A stretch of 64,000 nucleotides of DNA from Isoetes taiwanensis (GCA_021234155.1 JAJEKV010000030.1:13648079-13712078); one strand, 5' to 3'; numbered from the stretch's first letter, positions 34,699 to 46,750 are shown. A program made the numbers and translations. Notes: generated by a model from the letters alone, not told the origin.

Positions 34699-35742
34699 GT
34701 GTTCGATCACGCTATCGCGAATCTATGGACAAAATAGTGCCAAAGCATACTCATTGGAAAGCTCTCGATGAGAGGAATCCAATGGCGTGGGTCCCACTTT
34801 CATCCGACCCCCCCACAGCAAGCTACGTGCCTCCTAGGCATTAAACAAACGGAAGCTTCTTAGAAAGTCTAATCATAAATGTTTTGCCACCTCATTACCT
34901 TTTTATTAATGAGGGTGCCACCTCACCTCCTTTAAAAAAAAACAATTTAATAGTAAAAAGTTAATGGCTAGGATTTATGCTCACCTTTTGATCTAACGGC
35001 TAAGATCTGCTACACCAAATCTACTTTAAGGGACCTTCATTGCACCTTCCTTACAAAAAATCAAGGGCTAGGATTTATCCTTCCCTTTTGATCCAACGGT
35101 CTAGGGATGTGGGGGTTTTTTAATCCTGACAGTAATACGCTTGCTGCTCTCTTTTTGTCCCATAGGCCAATTGGTCTCCGTGGACGATAAAGAATCTATT
35201 CTATTCTATTCTTGATCTTATTCCGTTTTTTGGAGGTCGGCACTTATGTGGTTTTCTCGAGAAGTGTTTAGAGTGTTTTTTTCTATGAAAACAATGTTAA
35301 GAGTCTATTCATTAGAATACTTTTACAAATTTTAAGTAAATATAACATATGAAAGCATGCCTCACACTCTAATTATAGGCACTTGACTTTGAATAAAAGA
35401 CTGCATTATCCTAGCATTTAAAAGGAACGCATATTCGATAACAAAGATGAAAAAACAATTCATTTGGCTAATCCCGGGGGATTCACCTCTATTATAGGTA
35501 TATATGCCATGTGCATTCCTTAGGTTGCCAAAAAACCCATTGTATACGACAGTTCCATATGAAAAACCCTTTGTATACGACTACATTATTTGTAAAAGAA
35601 TGCAGCCCATATCATATAATTACTTGCCCAAAACACTTTTAGTTGACAACCCCTTCCATATATATACGATATCTCTATTATTTTATACTCTACTATGAGG
35701 GACTGCACAAATTCGACCGGAAGCCAATGCAAAGTCATTCAA

Positions 35743-36652
35743 TGAAGATTCTATAAGCATTCCCCTAGATTCTTTATGATTCTATGAGAATTTCCCTAGA
35801 TTCTCAAAGATTTTATGAAGATTCACTTAGATCTCCTATGTTCACAGATTCTTTTTAGATTCTCCTAGATTTTCAAAGATTATGCCAAGATTCCTCAAGA
35901 TTCTATGTAGATTCTCCTAGATTCTACGAAGATTTCGCTAGATTCTCCAAGATTCTATCAAGATTCTTAAAGATTTTATGAATATTCCCTTAATTCCCCT
36001 AGGTTCCCAAAGATTCTCTTGATATTCGTCTAGATTCCCAAAGATTATCTTAAGACTCCTCTAGATTCCCCAAGATTTTATGTAGTTCTATTGAATTCTC
36101 AAAGATTTGATGAAGATTCTCCTAGATTCCTTTAGATTATAGGAAAATTCTCCATGATTCTCCAAGATTCTATCATGATTTCAATAGATTCTCAAAACTT
36201 TTAGAAAGATTCCCTTAGATTCCCAAAGATTTTATTAAGTTTCCTCTAGATTCTCCAAGATCTTATGAAGATTCCCTTAGACTTTACATGATTCCATCAA
36301 GATTCCTCTAGATTCTTAAAGATTCTATAAAGATTCCCTTGGATTCCCTTAATTTCTCAAAGATTCTCTCGTGACTCCTATAAATTCCCTTTGATTTTTC
36401 AAAGATTCTCTTGAGATTCCCATAGATTCTATAAAGATTCCTCTAGATTCTCCATTGCATCAAGATTCCTCTAGATTCTCCACGTATTTATGAAGATTCC
36501 TTTAGATTCCCTGAGATTCCTATGGATTCCCTTTAGATTCCCTAAGATTCTCTTGGAATTCCTCTAGATTCTCTAAGATCTCTGACGATTCCCCAGATTC
36601 CTATAGATTACCATGAATTCCGTAAAATTCTAAGATTCCAAAAAGATTCTTA
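35743..36652 (+). repeat. AGATTC minisatellite array B3
   Basis: Near-identical to B1 and B2 in monomer order, with single-base changes such as GAAGATTTCGC near 35930. Confidence 0.9.
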
Positions 36653-37410
36653 GTGTTCGATCACGTTGGCTGCAACTGCGACGAAATAGTGCCAAAGCAT
36701 ACTCATTGGAAAGCTCTCGATGAGAGGAATCCAATGGCGTGGGTCCCACCTTCATCCCCCCACGGCAAGAGTTACGTTGCCTCAGAGGCGATTAAACAAA
36801 TGGAAGCTTCTTAGAAGGTCTAATCATAAATGTTTTGCCACCTCATTACCTTTTTATTAATGAGGGTGCCACCTCACCTCCTTTAAAAAAAATCAATTTA
36901 ATAGTAAAAACAAGGTTGCAAATTAAACGGGAGTGTTGCAGAACTCCCGTTTCAAAGATTCCCTTTAAAAAAACACCATGCTCTTAAAATTGGCCTTTTT
37001 TGGATAAACTTGAGAATTTCAAAAGGTTCAGTTTTTTTTTTTCCCTCATTTTGGCTCCTCATTAAGTGGCAGTTTGCTTTTTGCAAAGAAGCGCCCTTAA
37101 AAATGGCAAAATATAGACGTGAATATATAATCTCTGAAAATGAGATATCAAAAACTTCAAAATAGAGAAGAAAAAATAATAACTATTTCTTTGAAAATTT
37201 TCAGTACATCAATTTGGCACCCTCAAAATTTGGTGCATATTGAACAATACACTCGCCGACGCTATGACCGGGTTTATGTCCCAAGTCTCCACGTTTAGTC
37301 GCTCCCCTCAAGCTTGTTTGACATGTTTTGACGCTCTATTGGTTGAATAAAAAACAAGAAAATAATCAAGTAAACAAATGAACACTAAGACACATAAAAT
37401 ATAAAATGTA

Positions 37411-37640
37411 AAACAAAAGTGTATTCGGAATACACTTTTTGTTTTTTCTAAAATACAAAAGTGTATTCTGGAATACACTTTTGTTTTTCTAAAATACAAA
37501 AGTGTATTCCAGAATACACTTTTGTTTTTCTAAAAAACAAAAATGTATTCCAGAATACACTTTGGATTTTGAGAAAGCAAATGTGCATTCCAGAATACAA
37601 CTTTGCTTTCTAAGAAATCATAAGTGTATTTTGGAACAAC
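37411..37640. repeat. Palindrome cluster, left subterminal region
   Basis: Six copies of a palindrome whose half is CAAAAGTGTATTCC (other half its exact complement) start near 37415, 37456, 37497, 37538, 37577 and 37620, spaced about 40 bp. The first four are nearly perfect; the last is half a copy. Regularly spaced subterminal motifs are typical transposase binding sites of hAT and CACTA elements. Confidence 0.8.
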
Positions 37641-38225
37641 GCCACGCCACGATTAAGGTTTAGTGCTGGCTTGCTTGTGAATTCCTTGGATATTTCTTAC
37701 CCTATTCCAGAGTATAAATCAAAGTAGGATTCCACATGTTTCTTTTTAGAGGCATCAAAAGCATCTGCCAAGAGGGACTGTCAGTAAGGGTTTCCCTTAA
37801 GAGAAATTTTTAAGTGGATAAATATAGTACAATTTGGTGAATTCAATAATTTAGAGGTTAGCTAATGTAAACCTCCAAAATAAAAGATGCTAAGAATAAA
37901 AAATACGAAGGAACCTCAAAGTACTAAAATTAAAACCAAAAGTAGCTTGGAAATGGGAAGCTTCGAAGCAGAAATTCCCATTAGAAAGAGGGCCCCACCA
38001 CAACATCCAAATATATCCCATTACAAACAATAACTCCTGCGGATTTTATAGAATCGTTAAAAACTACACAACAAAAAAGTAGTTGTGCGAGGAGCGAATT
38101 AGCAGGCGACGATTAACATCTGAGGAAAATAAACTTTGCACATGTATCTGACAATAATATATATGGAGAAGCATCTCCTGTATCCAAAAAGAAATGCAGA
38201 CTTTACTTTGCAGCTAATTTCCCTC

Positions 38226-38935
38226 GTTAGAATTAGCACAAGTTCTGCAGAAGCCTAGCAAAGTTGTCCATGCAGAGACATCTGCTGGAAAGGCAAAACT
38301 TTCAGCAAACATTCCACATCATCTAACATTAATCCCGCTCGTGCAAGAACATCAACTAGACACCCATGTTGCTCAAGTGTTGGGCTGATTGCGTAGTCTT
38401 TACTCACAGTAACAAAATAATGAAACGCCTCATCTACAAGACTACACAACAACATGTTAGAAGAATGCTGCTCAAAGTAACACAATCTGGATTAATGCCC
38501 TTCAATTTCATGTGCTAAAATCTCTGCAGTGCTTGTTTTCCATGTTCATGAGGGCATAAGCCATAATTAGAGCAGTCCACGATATCTCATCAGGACATGC
38601 CATTTTCTCAAATATTGTTTACGCTTCATCTAAAACCCCACAACTTGCATACAACACTACCAGGGTACTTTGTACAGTAACCTCTGATTCAAACTCAAGA
38701 TCATGAATACAAGCATGAATTTTCTTACCTTCGGTTAAAGCTGCTTTCTGGGAATATGCATTAAAAATGTTGATACACTTTTTCCAATTGCATACATTGA
38801 AAAGGCTGAAGGACTTTGTTCAGATGCCCTTGTTGGCCAGAAGCTGCTACGTTGCATTCCATGTTTTAACATCCCGTTGATGCGGCCCTCTTCGTTCCAC
38901 ATTTTAAAAGAACCTACGGACCATAATTTTTTCAA
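38226..38935 (-). pseudogene. PPR (pentatricopeptide repeat) gene fragment
   Basis: Minus-strand frames in turn read QGHLNKVLQPFQCMQLE, GKKIHACIHDLEFESEVTVQ, STLVVLYASCGVLDEA, IFEKMACPDEISWTALIMAY, KGINPDCVTL, LVDEAFHYFVTVSKDYAISP, TLEQHGCLVDVLARAGLMLD and ECLLKVLP. This is the repeat pattern of plant PLS-type PPR proteins, which bind organellar RNA. Several stops and frameshifts break it and both ends are missing. It sits inside the inverted-repeat transposon 36911-40408, so it looks like a captured host gene piece that then decayed. Confidence 0.85.
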
Positions 38936-39720
38936 GAATGCAAGATCATGAATTGCGTTCCCGTAGCAGAGTTAGAGCAGGCAAATCGACCGGATCAGAT
39001 GGATCTGACTGGGTTTGACGTTTTTTATCCCCATTAGAAAGAGCAGCAGACCAGACTGGGAATGGCAACAACGCAATACTGGCCCATGCCGGAATATAGC
39101 CGAACCTCTACCAATAGATAGACGACAAGATAAAATGCAAAGTACGCTTTCTTCGCCCTCAAATTCGGGCGGCCTCGGCCTTTTCGTGGCCCCCCCCAGC
39201 AATTCAAATTTCTTCAATTCGTCCTTTCATTCCTAACTTATCCTTTAGTCCATCCGTTGCAGCTGGAATAGACGCTTATCATGGCAGTCCTTGAAACTAT
39301 ATTTTGCTACAATGTACAAGATTTGAAGTTGTGGCAGCACTGGCCTGGCAAGCAAGAACAAAATCTCTGCGACTAAAACCTGCCCAGATGGTGAAATTGG
39401 TCTCCTCCATGAGTGCGAGACCCAAGCTTCCATGAATTTTTGGGCAAAACTAGCAAAAAGGAAGACGAACCGGGCGATCCCCAACGGCTACCGGGCAAAT
39501 CAAAGCAAAACAGATCAAAATATGGAAAAAAAGGAACCATGAGGAAGCAAGTGAATCAAAGAAGGAAAGATAGCCCAACTGATTAATCGGGCCACTGAAA
39601 TCAAAGGCGAAAAGCTGACCTATTGACTAACCGGATCAAAAACAAAGCTTAAGGAGGATCGAGAAGCCGAATCGAGTCATGGCCGATTTGTTTACATAAG
39701 CCTCCTCTTTCAAGAAACTA
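38936..39720. other. Non-coding filler of the PPR-bearing element
   Basis: Short open stretches on both strands (38972-39217, 39245-39484) have no motif I know. They may be upstream sequence captured along with the PPR fragment. Confidence 0.3.
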
Positions 39721-40045
39721 AATCCTATTCGAATACAAAGTGTATTCCGTAATAAATTTCCTCTTCTCTCGAGCCGCTATCCGGTATCCTCTATTTTATT
39801 TTCTTCTTTTACACTTCTAACAAGGTTGCAAATTAACGGGAGTGTTCCGTTTCAAAGATTCCCTTTAAATTGCAAGATCACTGTTGAGTTTAAAAAATTT
39901 ATACAGTAAAAGTGTATTCCGGAATACACTTTGGATTCAAGCAAAAATAAAATTATATTCGAATACACTTTGACTTTTAAGAAAAGAAAAGTGTATTCCT
40001 AATACATTTTGTTATTCTCAAATAGCAAAAGTGTATTCCGAAATC
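39721..40045. repeat. Palindrome cluster, right subterminal region
   Basis: Copies or halves of the GTGTATTCC/GGAATACAC palindrome lie at about 39735, 39907-39930, 39955-39972, 39988-40010 and 40028-40045. They mirror the cluster at 37411-37640. Confidence 0.75.
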
Positions 40046-40408
40046 TAATTTTGGTACTTTGAAATACTATATCATTAAAAAATGACTCATTGTAACCTAA
40101 AAGTACCTTTTCTGGAATACAATCCAGGCTGACAAAATTTTGTGTAGGACGTACACTTAAATTAGTGGTTTTCTAAAAAAAACACCACAGGTAAATTCTA
40201 ACCGTTAGGAAAAGTGTCACTTTGACATAGTCAATTTTCTCTTTACACAAAAAAATGAGTGATTTTGGGGGGTCAAAATGCAATTTTATGACCAAAATAA
40301 AATTTTTACCTCATTTTAGCTCCTTTTTTGGAAAAAAAAGGGAATCTTCGAGGAATATTCCTTTTGCTCCCGTTTCAATGATTTACTCTCGTTTAATATG
40401 CAACCTTG
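39821..40408. mobile_element. 588 bp derivative with the same ends, nested in the 3.5 kb element
   Basis: CAAGGTTGCAAATTAACGGG at 39821, with the following CGTTTCAAAGATTCCCTTTA, repeats the left end at 36911-36970. Together with the shared right end this is a self-contained 588 bp element. The 3.5 kb structure may thus be composite: two ends plus captured DNA, or a small element enlarged by a second insertion. Confidence 0.55.
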
Positions 40409-40570
40409 TTTAAAAAGTTAATGGCTAGGATTTATGCTCACCTTTTGATCTAACGGCTAAGATCTGCTACACCAAATCTACTTTAAGGGACCTTCATTGC
40501 ACCTTCCTTACAAAAAATCAAGGGCTAGGATTTATCCTTCCCTTTTGATCCAACGGTCTAGGGATGTGGT

Positions 40571-41831
40571 GCATGCCCCCATGCATGACCCATGCATGCC
40601 TCCATGCATGCCCATAAGCAATGGATGGCCCTGATGCTGCCACCTCACTGGCCCCACCTTAAATGGACGGCATCCGGGCATATAAGAATCAAACACATTA
40701 TATACCAAAGTTTTATGATATACCTTTATATATATATGAAGATTCTCCTAGATTCCTTTAGATTATAGGAAATCTCCAAGATTCTATCATGATTTCAATA
40801 GATTCTCAAAACTTTTAGAAAGATTCCCAAAGATTTTATTAAGTTTCCTCTAGATTCTCCAAGATCTTATGAAGATTCCCTTAGACTTTACATGATTCCA
40901 TCAAGATTCCTCTAGATTCTTAAAGATTCTATAAAGATTCCTTTGGATTCCCTTAATTTCTCAAAGATTCTCTCGTGATTCCTATAAATTCCCTTTGATT
41001 TTTCAAAGATTCTCTTGAGATTCCCATAGATTCTATAAAGATTCCTCTAGATTCTCCAAGATTGCATCAAGATTCCTCTAGATTCTCCACGTATTTATGA
41101 AGATTCCTTTAGATTCCCTGAGATTCCTATGGATTCCCTTTAGATTCCCTAAGATTCTCTTGGAATTCCTCTAGATTCTCTAAGATCTCCCATTTCCCCC
41201 TGCATTCCTATAGATTACCATGAATTCTCAGAAAATTCTAAGATTCCAAAAGATTCTTAGTGTTCGATCACGCTAATGCAAATCACACGAAATAGTGCCA
41301 AAGCATACTCATTGGAAAGCTCTCGATGAGAGGAATCCAATGGCGTGGGTCCCACCTTCATCCGACCCCCCACAGCAAGCTACGTGCCTCTGAAGGCGAT
41401 TAAACAAATGGAAGCTTCTTAGAAAGTCTAATCATAAATGTTTTGCCACCTCATTACCTTTTTATTAATGAGGGTGCCACCTCACCTCCTTTAAAAAAAA
41501 ATCAATTTAATAGTAAAAAGTTAATGGCTAGGATTTATGCTCACCTTTTGATCTAACGGCTAAGATCTGCTACACCAAATCTACTTTAAGGGACCTTCAT
41601 TGCACCTTCCTTACAAAAAATCAAGGGCTAGGATTTATCCTTCCCTTTTGATCTAACGGTCTAGGGATGTGGTGCATGCCCCCATGCATGACCCATGCAT
41701 GCCTCCATGCATGCCCATAAGGAATGGATGGCCCTGATGCTGCCACCTCACTGGCCCCACCTTAAATGGACGGCATCCGGGCATGTAAGAATCAAACACA
41801 TTATATACCAAAGTTTTATGATATACCTTTA
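40571..41831 (+). repeat. Higher-order repeat unit 4 (D-B-C-D)
   Basis: Block D (40571-40736), rich in CATGCATG motifs (GCATGCCCCCATGCATGACC), replaces block A. It is followed by a truncated block B (40737-41260, starting inside the array at TGAAGATTCTCC), block C (41261-41672) and a second block D (41673-41831) nearly identical to the first. So two unit types exist: C followed by A, and C followed by D. Confidence 0.85.
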
Positions 41832-43639
41832 TCATTCATATAACTGATAATATATACATCACAGTCATATCATATTATCACAGAATCCCCAACCGTAGAA
41901 GCTCACCAAAAATGAGGGGCTCTTACAGTATGAATATGAATACACTGGCGCCAGGATGCAAGATAAATGGGAAAACTAGAAAATTCAAAGAAGGAAAGAT
42001 TTTTCCGTTAGACATACCACACTCCCTCTGGTATCTGTACGACATTCAAACTATAAGAACCTTATATTTTTCTTATGTATACGGTATCAGAGAGGCAATA
42101 GAAAAACCCATTTGGTGCACTCACATGTTTCATACCCCACAATCTAGGTGAACCCCCCGGGTGGCTAATACGCATAGCAACACAACTTTTATTAATAATG
42201 GCTAGATGATTGTAGGTCTTAATATTGAATTGATTCCAAGCACTTGCTTATACACATACAACAAATGCTTGCAAGGCATCCCCTAATCTTTTCCATGTTA
42301 ATGAAGGTTGTACAACTGCATTAAGGCTCTTCATTGGTCAAAGTAGTATCCTTAACAATAGATCTTTCTAGGGGCATACCAAGGACTTCTATGGATACCA
42401 TGTCTCAACTTTATTGGGACCAAACCATATCATTTGTCATACGCATATTGGCCTCAGAATTCTTTTGTTGCATAAAAGCAAGGAGTAGTTGTAGGTAGTA
42501 TACCAACATTAATTGGATTGTTACGTTTTCCTTTTTTTTGTACTTTCGCCCTTATTCTGGATATGGCCCCAATAGACCCGTGCATTGTCTCCTTTTCTAA
42601 AGAATCATTAAAAAGTGTCCTCATCAAGGCATCATCCTTACGAACTTTGTTAATATTAATAGCATATTTGCTATCAGATCAAAAGCGTCTATAGAATGAT
42701 TCCTTTTGTATATAGTCTTTAGGATATCTCATGCACCACTGTCATGTTCTTGAAAGCTTACAATTTCAGCTTCCAAATTTATGATCTCTGGCATCTCCTT
42801 AGCCTTTGCACCATTGCTTCGATGATTCTACAATATGTTAAAAAGGCCTATCCCTAAGTAGTTACAATCTAGGGATTATGTGTAATTGGTACTTTGAAGA
42901 ACATATTCTGTGAGATCAAACGAAAATTCTTCTTGTTTCTAGATGCTGCTAACTAACTCCCATGCTTCGTTTCTTATAAGTTTCTTTGCAGAATATGTGT
43001 TGGTTATTCCCAGTTTTGTTTATTAAACATAAGCCTACCCCATCTGCAGTCTTGCCAACCCACCAGTCCATTATTGCATGTTATATTTTCTCCGCTTTCT
43101 CTACAGTTGCAAATTGATGCCACCTTTTGCACGTCCTTATGAGCATTCCAATATTCCTTTGGCAGATGCCTTACTGCTCAAACTAGAAGTACTAGAAACC
43201 ATATTTTTCAGGTTTGTTAAAAACTTAATTGTCTATGACATATTGCTTTTGAATTTCAGAATCCACTTAGTTTTGATCATATATATGATATGCTAAGGTT
43301 GTCCGACATGATCAAGATGAGCCCAACTATTCTCTAGATCACCAGTTGCCTCAACCAGTTGACCGAATGCAGGTCCAATTGTAGGCAATTTGAGAATGTA
43401 GCAACATTCATTAAGTCGATCATGAAGCTAATAGCCGATCCATGGAAGTATTTATGTATGTTTCTTTTCTTTAATTTCAATAATCTTGAAATGCCTCGTA
43501 TATTTCTTCTCCTCGCATCATCGATCCATCTTTGCAATCTAAACAACCGTGAATCTTAATACCAAATAAAGTGTTAATTAAAGTTCTCAAAGTATTGTTA
43601 TATCTTCTTTTGCATAATTCCTACTTGAAAAATCTTATC
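41832..43639. other. No recognised gene
   Basis: AT-rich. 41912-42151 (plus) is an 80-codon open stretch without known motif. 42280-42560 read on the minus strand has coding-like pieces (LLLAFMQQKNSEANMRMTND), too short to name. Confidence 0.3.
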
Positions 43640-43870
43640 ACTCATTAGCATCATTATCGTTCATTCCTACTTATCGCTCATTCCTAGCCATTGATCATTG
43701 TAATATTCCTTCTCCAGCGCATTGTAGACTGTCCACCTAATCCATGATGGGGTCAAACTGGCATTTCCATTGTGTGTCTTTGTTAACATACTCTCACTAT
43801 GGTAACACATAATCCAAGTACTCTAGAATCAGAATAGAATTTCAAGCATTTGATAAAACAATACAAACAC
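43640..43870 (+). repeat. Dispersed repeat, second copy (see 21190-21480)
   Basis: Shares the ordered blocks listed at 21190-21480. The right part diverges. Confidence 0.5.
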
Positions 43871-44029
43871 TTACCCAAGCATTGTCCAGATAAGCATTCC
43901 AATGGTGACTAGAATTTCCTTCTTTTGGCATTTGGGTCTCCATAGAAGCTATTAAACATTGTTCCAATGCTCAGAATACATAAGCAATGACAGAAATGAA
44001 CTAGTTTTGTAAACCTTGCTTACCTGGAA

Positions 44030-44560
44030 GCTCTGAAGCAGTCATGATAGAAACTGATGGAAGGAACTGTGCTGGAATATAGGGTTTGTAATACTGCAAG
44101 CAAAACAATGCTTGTTGAGACAAAGGAACCCATCTCGGATTTGATCAATGCGCTTTGGTGAAGCCAAGAACTAGGTCAAGCCGTGAAATCAAATAACCAC
44201 AATTCCGGCATTAAGTCTTTGCTTATCTTATTTGTTAATTATTACCAATTAGGTGCTTAAACGAAATGACATATTAGTTCTGAGTAAAACTTGATAAGCA
44301 AGTTAAAGCACGCACAAGGAGAACACGAAATGCAATAATAACAGTTTTTATTCAAAAGTATCCTTCTTCTTAACAACAACGTACTTGCTTCTTTATATAG
44401 ATTCCACAATAAATCTCCACCGTCTATGGTCTTGCCACATGGCACAAGTACAACTCTTAACTTCAACCTTTATAACTTCCAAAACAATGTTCTCCTAAAG
44501 TTCTAACACATTTAACTATTCAACATCTAACTCAAGATAACATTTAATATTCCAAATATC
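44030..44560 (-). repeat. Probable 3' LTR/UTR of G2
   Basis: Lies directly downstream (minus sense) of the G2 accessory ORF. The minus strand has a TATA box TCTATATAAAGAAG at 44388-44401, as expected in an LTR, but no second LTR is present to confirm the boundaries, because the 5' part of G2 is missing. Confidence 0.4.
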
Positions 44561-44568
44561 ACAACTAA

Positions 44569-46750
44569 CTAATGTCGATGCCGTTTGAAATGTCGCTCTT
44601 CATCATTGTCTTCGTCTTCATCCAAATCAAACAGTGTCTCCAGCATTGCATTCTCATCTTCTTGCTTGTTCTCGTTATCATCATTATTCCCCACCTTTGT
44701 GGAGAGCAATCGCTCTCCACCTTCGCGCACATGAACATGCTTGTAGTGCTGGTAGAAGGTGTAAATCTCTTTCCTGCATTTGCCATGAATTGCAGCTTTA
44801 GGATCCCAATAAGTCGAAGATGCATTGATAAGAAATCCTGTTTCAACCATCTTCTCAAACAAAGTAAGGAGGACACTGGTAAATGATTTGCCTTAATGAA
44901 CAAGGCAGTATCCATCTTTGACTTCCTGCAAGAAAGGTTAGGATTAATATTCATTAAAGTATCTTTGGCACTTGTATGAGAAGTAGTTATGATTTCCAGC
45001 AATTTGACAAATTTTGCTGGTCATAAACAATTGGATCTGGACTAAGTTGTGCCATCTTCACAAAAGCTTGCAAGTTGCCGATGATAGACTTTGTATCAGC
45101 CCAATCAATTCCAGGAACTATAACCCAATTGGATTTGCCTTCAGTTGATGTCAGTGGAAGTCTGCGGCGGAATCTAGGATCAAAGTTAAAGCTTTCCTGC
45201 AATGATGTTGAGGCAGTCTGAAAATAACTTGCTATGTCTGGATCCGCCAGAAAATCTTTTCTCCATTCAATAGAGGTTGCAGATTTGTAAGGTGGTAAGT
45301 GCAAAAACTGTTTTAGAGTAGGAAGATTAGACTTCATAGGTGAACCTTGAAGGTCAACAACTTTAGTTCGAAGCCTATTATTTTCAACTTTTAGCTCATC
45401 AAGAGTGTGCACAAGCTTTTGGGATTTCTCCCGGAAATTAGCTTTTTGTCTTTCAAACTGTTGAATAATATGATTCGCACGATCATTTTGCTGCTGGAAA
45501 TCAGTACATCTAGATGTCAAACTATCAAAATCCTTTTGCTTGATTTGATGTTCAGCTTCTAAGTGAGCAAATTTGTCCGTAAGAGCCATGTTTTGCTGCT
45601 GCAAATGAGTAATCTGCAGCTCCTTTTCAACTGTAATTTCTTCAATAAATTTCTGTTGCAAATTGAAAAATTCAAGAGTCTTTGAAGAAACATCACGTTG
45701 ACTTCAGGTATAGGTTCAACATGGAAAATATCTTCAATCGGTGGTGGCTGCGGCATAAAAGTTTCCGAAGTTGGAAGATCCTCCTGTAAAAGATAATCAA
45801 AAATAATTTGTAAGTGGATTTTACAAATCTGAGCAGATGGTATAAGTTCAAATCGATTGCACAAAGCATATGCAAGTTGGGAATGAACTATTGTAGCCCA
45901 CGGAATTTCTGGGCCTTGTATAGCTTGGAAAATATATGCAAACCATCTTTTAGCAGAATAAACAGTCAAAGACGTTAATTTTTTATCCAAACTAGCCAAC
46001 AAAACTTTATATGGCGACAATGCACTGTCAATATGAAATCCATAACTTTCTTGTTTAATACCATATTGATGCAAGGGCACATATTGTTGTATCCAAATGA
46101 TTGGAGTATCAGGTAACTTTAAAGCTTTTCCAACTAATGTTGGAGTTAAACAAAATGAACCAGTTGATTGAGTAAAGCCATAATGTGTATCTGGGTCATA
46201 ATTAGTCAAAAATTCACTAATCATATCTTCTAATGATATGGGCATCTTAATCTGAACAAATGACAACAATTTTGCCTTTGTCAATAATGCAATAGTCTTA
46301 AGATCTAGATGAGGGATTTTAGAACTAGATAGTCTCTTGCAAAATGGTTTAGGAAGGATTGGTCTGATGAACTTGTGCCTCCAAGATCTTTCTTGGACTT
46401 GATATCGTGCTTTGCTTTGCTCTTTAGAGAGCTTATCAGAAAACAATCTTCCTCGTTTTGTTATTTGTATACCCTGAACTATGCAAAAGAGAATTCTATG
46501 TGGAGGCCAAAATCCTAAATGATATGAAACATTCATGAATTGATTTTCAGTAATAAGACCAAGACCACTATTCCATGATCTCTTAGCAGCCTTAGACAAG
46601 CTTGGTGTGAATAGCAACTTCAGAATTCCATTGTCATTTTGAACTTGCTGCTTCTTCCTTAAATAAGGATGACTTATATCCATAGGATAATCACATTTCC
46701 ATAAAGCAACTACAAAAAACTTAGGAAACCGTTTCTTTTTGCTTGTCGAA
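44569..46750 (-). pseudogene. G2 accessory ORF: globular domain plus coiled coil
   Basis: Without any stop the integrase frame continues for about 400 further codons with a globular domain (FLTNYDPDTHYGF, TGSFCLTPTLVGKALKLP, LTVYSAKRWFAYIFQAI, WATIVHSQLAYALC). Then, after a frameshift near 45680, a long coiled coil follows (EITVEKELQITHLQQQNMAL to ENNRLRTKVVDLQ, 45330-45660). A third segment ends in an acidic, His/Arg tail (NNDDNENKQEDENAMLETLF to HFKRHRH, stop near 44570). The FTP/L-x3-LP arrangement recalls the Pfam putative plant transposon protein family, an inference I could not search. G4 has a homologue at 60853. Confidence 0.6.

Larger units (their letters stand above)
29133..35110 (+). 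repeat. Higher-order repeat unit 2, split by a 4.0 kb insertion
   Basis: Block A occupies 29133-29687 and resumes at 33738 after the insertion 29688-33732 (with the duplicated ACAAG at 33733-33737). Block B runs 33797-34698 and block C 34699-35110. The C to A junction (GGGATGTGG then GGGTTTTTTAATCC) is identical at 29125-29145 and 35105-35125, which shows head-to-tail duplication. Confidence 0.85.
36911..40408. mobile_element. 3.5 kb inverted-repeat DNA transposon carrying a PPR fragment
   Basis: The element begins CAAGGTTGCAAATTAAACGG and ends GTTTAATATGCAACCTTG, inverse copies of each other. It splits repeat block C between AGTAAAAA (36903-36910) and TTTAAAAA (40409-40416), a possible imperfect 8 bp duplication, which with the end sequence would suit a hAT-type element. 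Subterminal palindromes cluster near both ends (37411-37640, 39721-40045). There is no transposase; instead a minus-strand PPR fragment occupies the centre, so it is non-autonomous. A third copy of the left end lies at 39821. Confidence 0.75.
35111..40570 (+). repeat. Higher-order repeat unit 3, split by a 3.5 kb element
   Basis: Block A 35111-35742, block B 35743-36652 and the first part of block C 36653-36910 are followed by the inserted element 36911-40408; block C resumes at 40409 and ends at 40570. The resumed text (AAAAAGTTAATGGCTAGGAT) is exactly what follows TAGTAAAAA in units 1 and 2. Confidence 0.85.

Noticed and set aside
40571-40640. CATGCATG cluster as a seed-type RY regulatory element
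   Set aside because: The motif lies in a repeated non-coding block with no gene downstream; it is better explained as part of the repeat.
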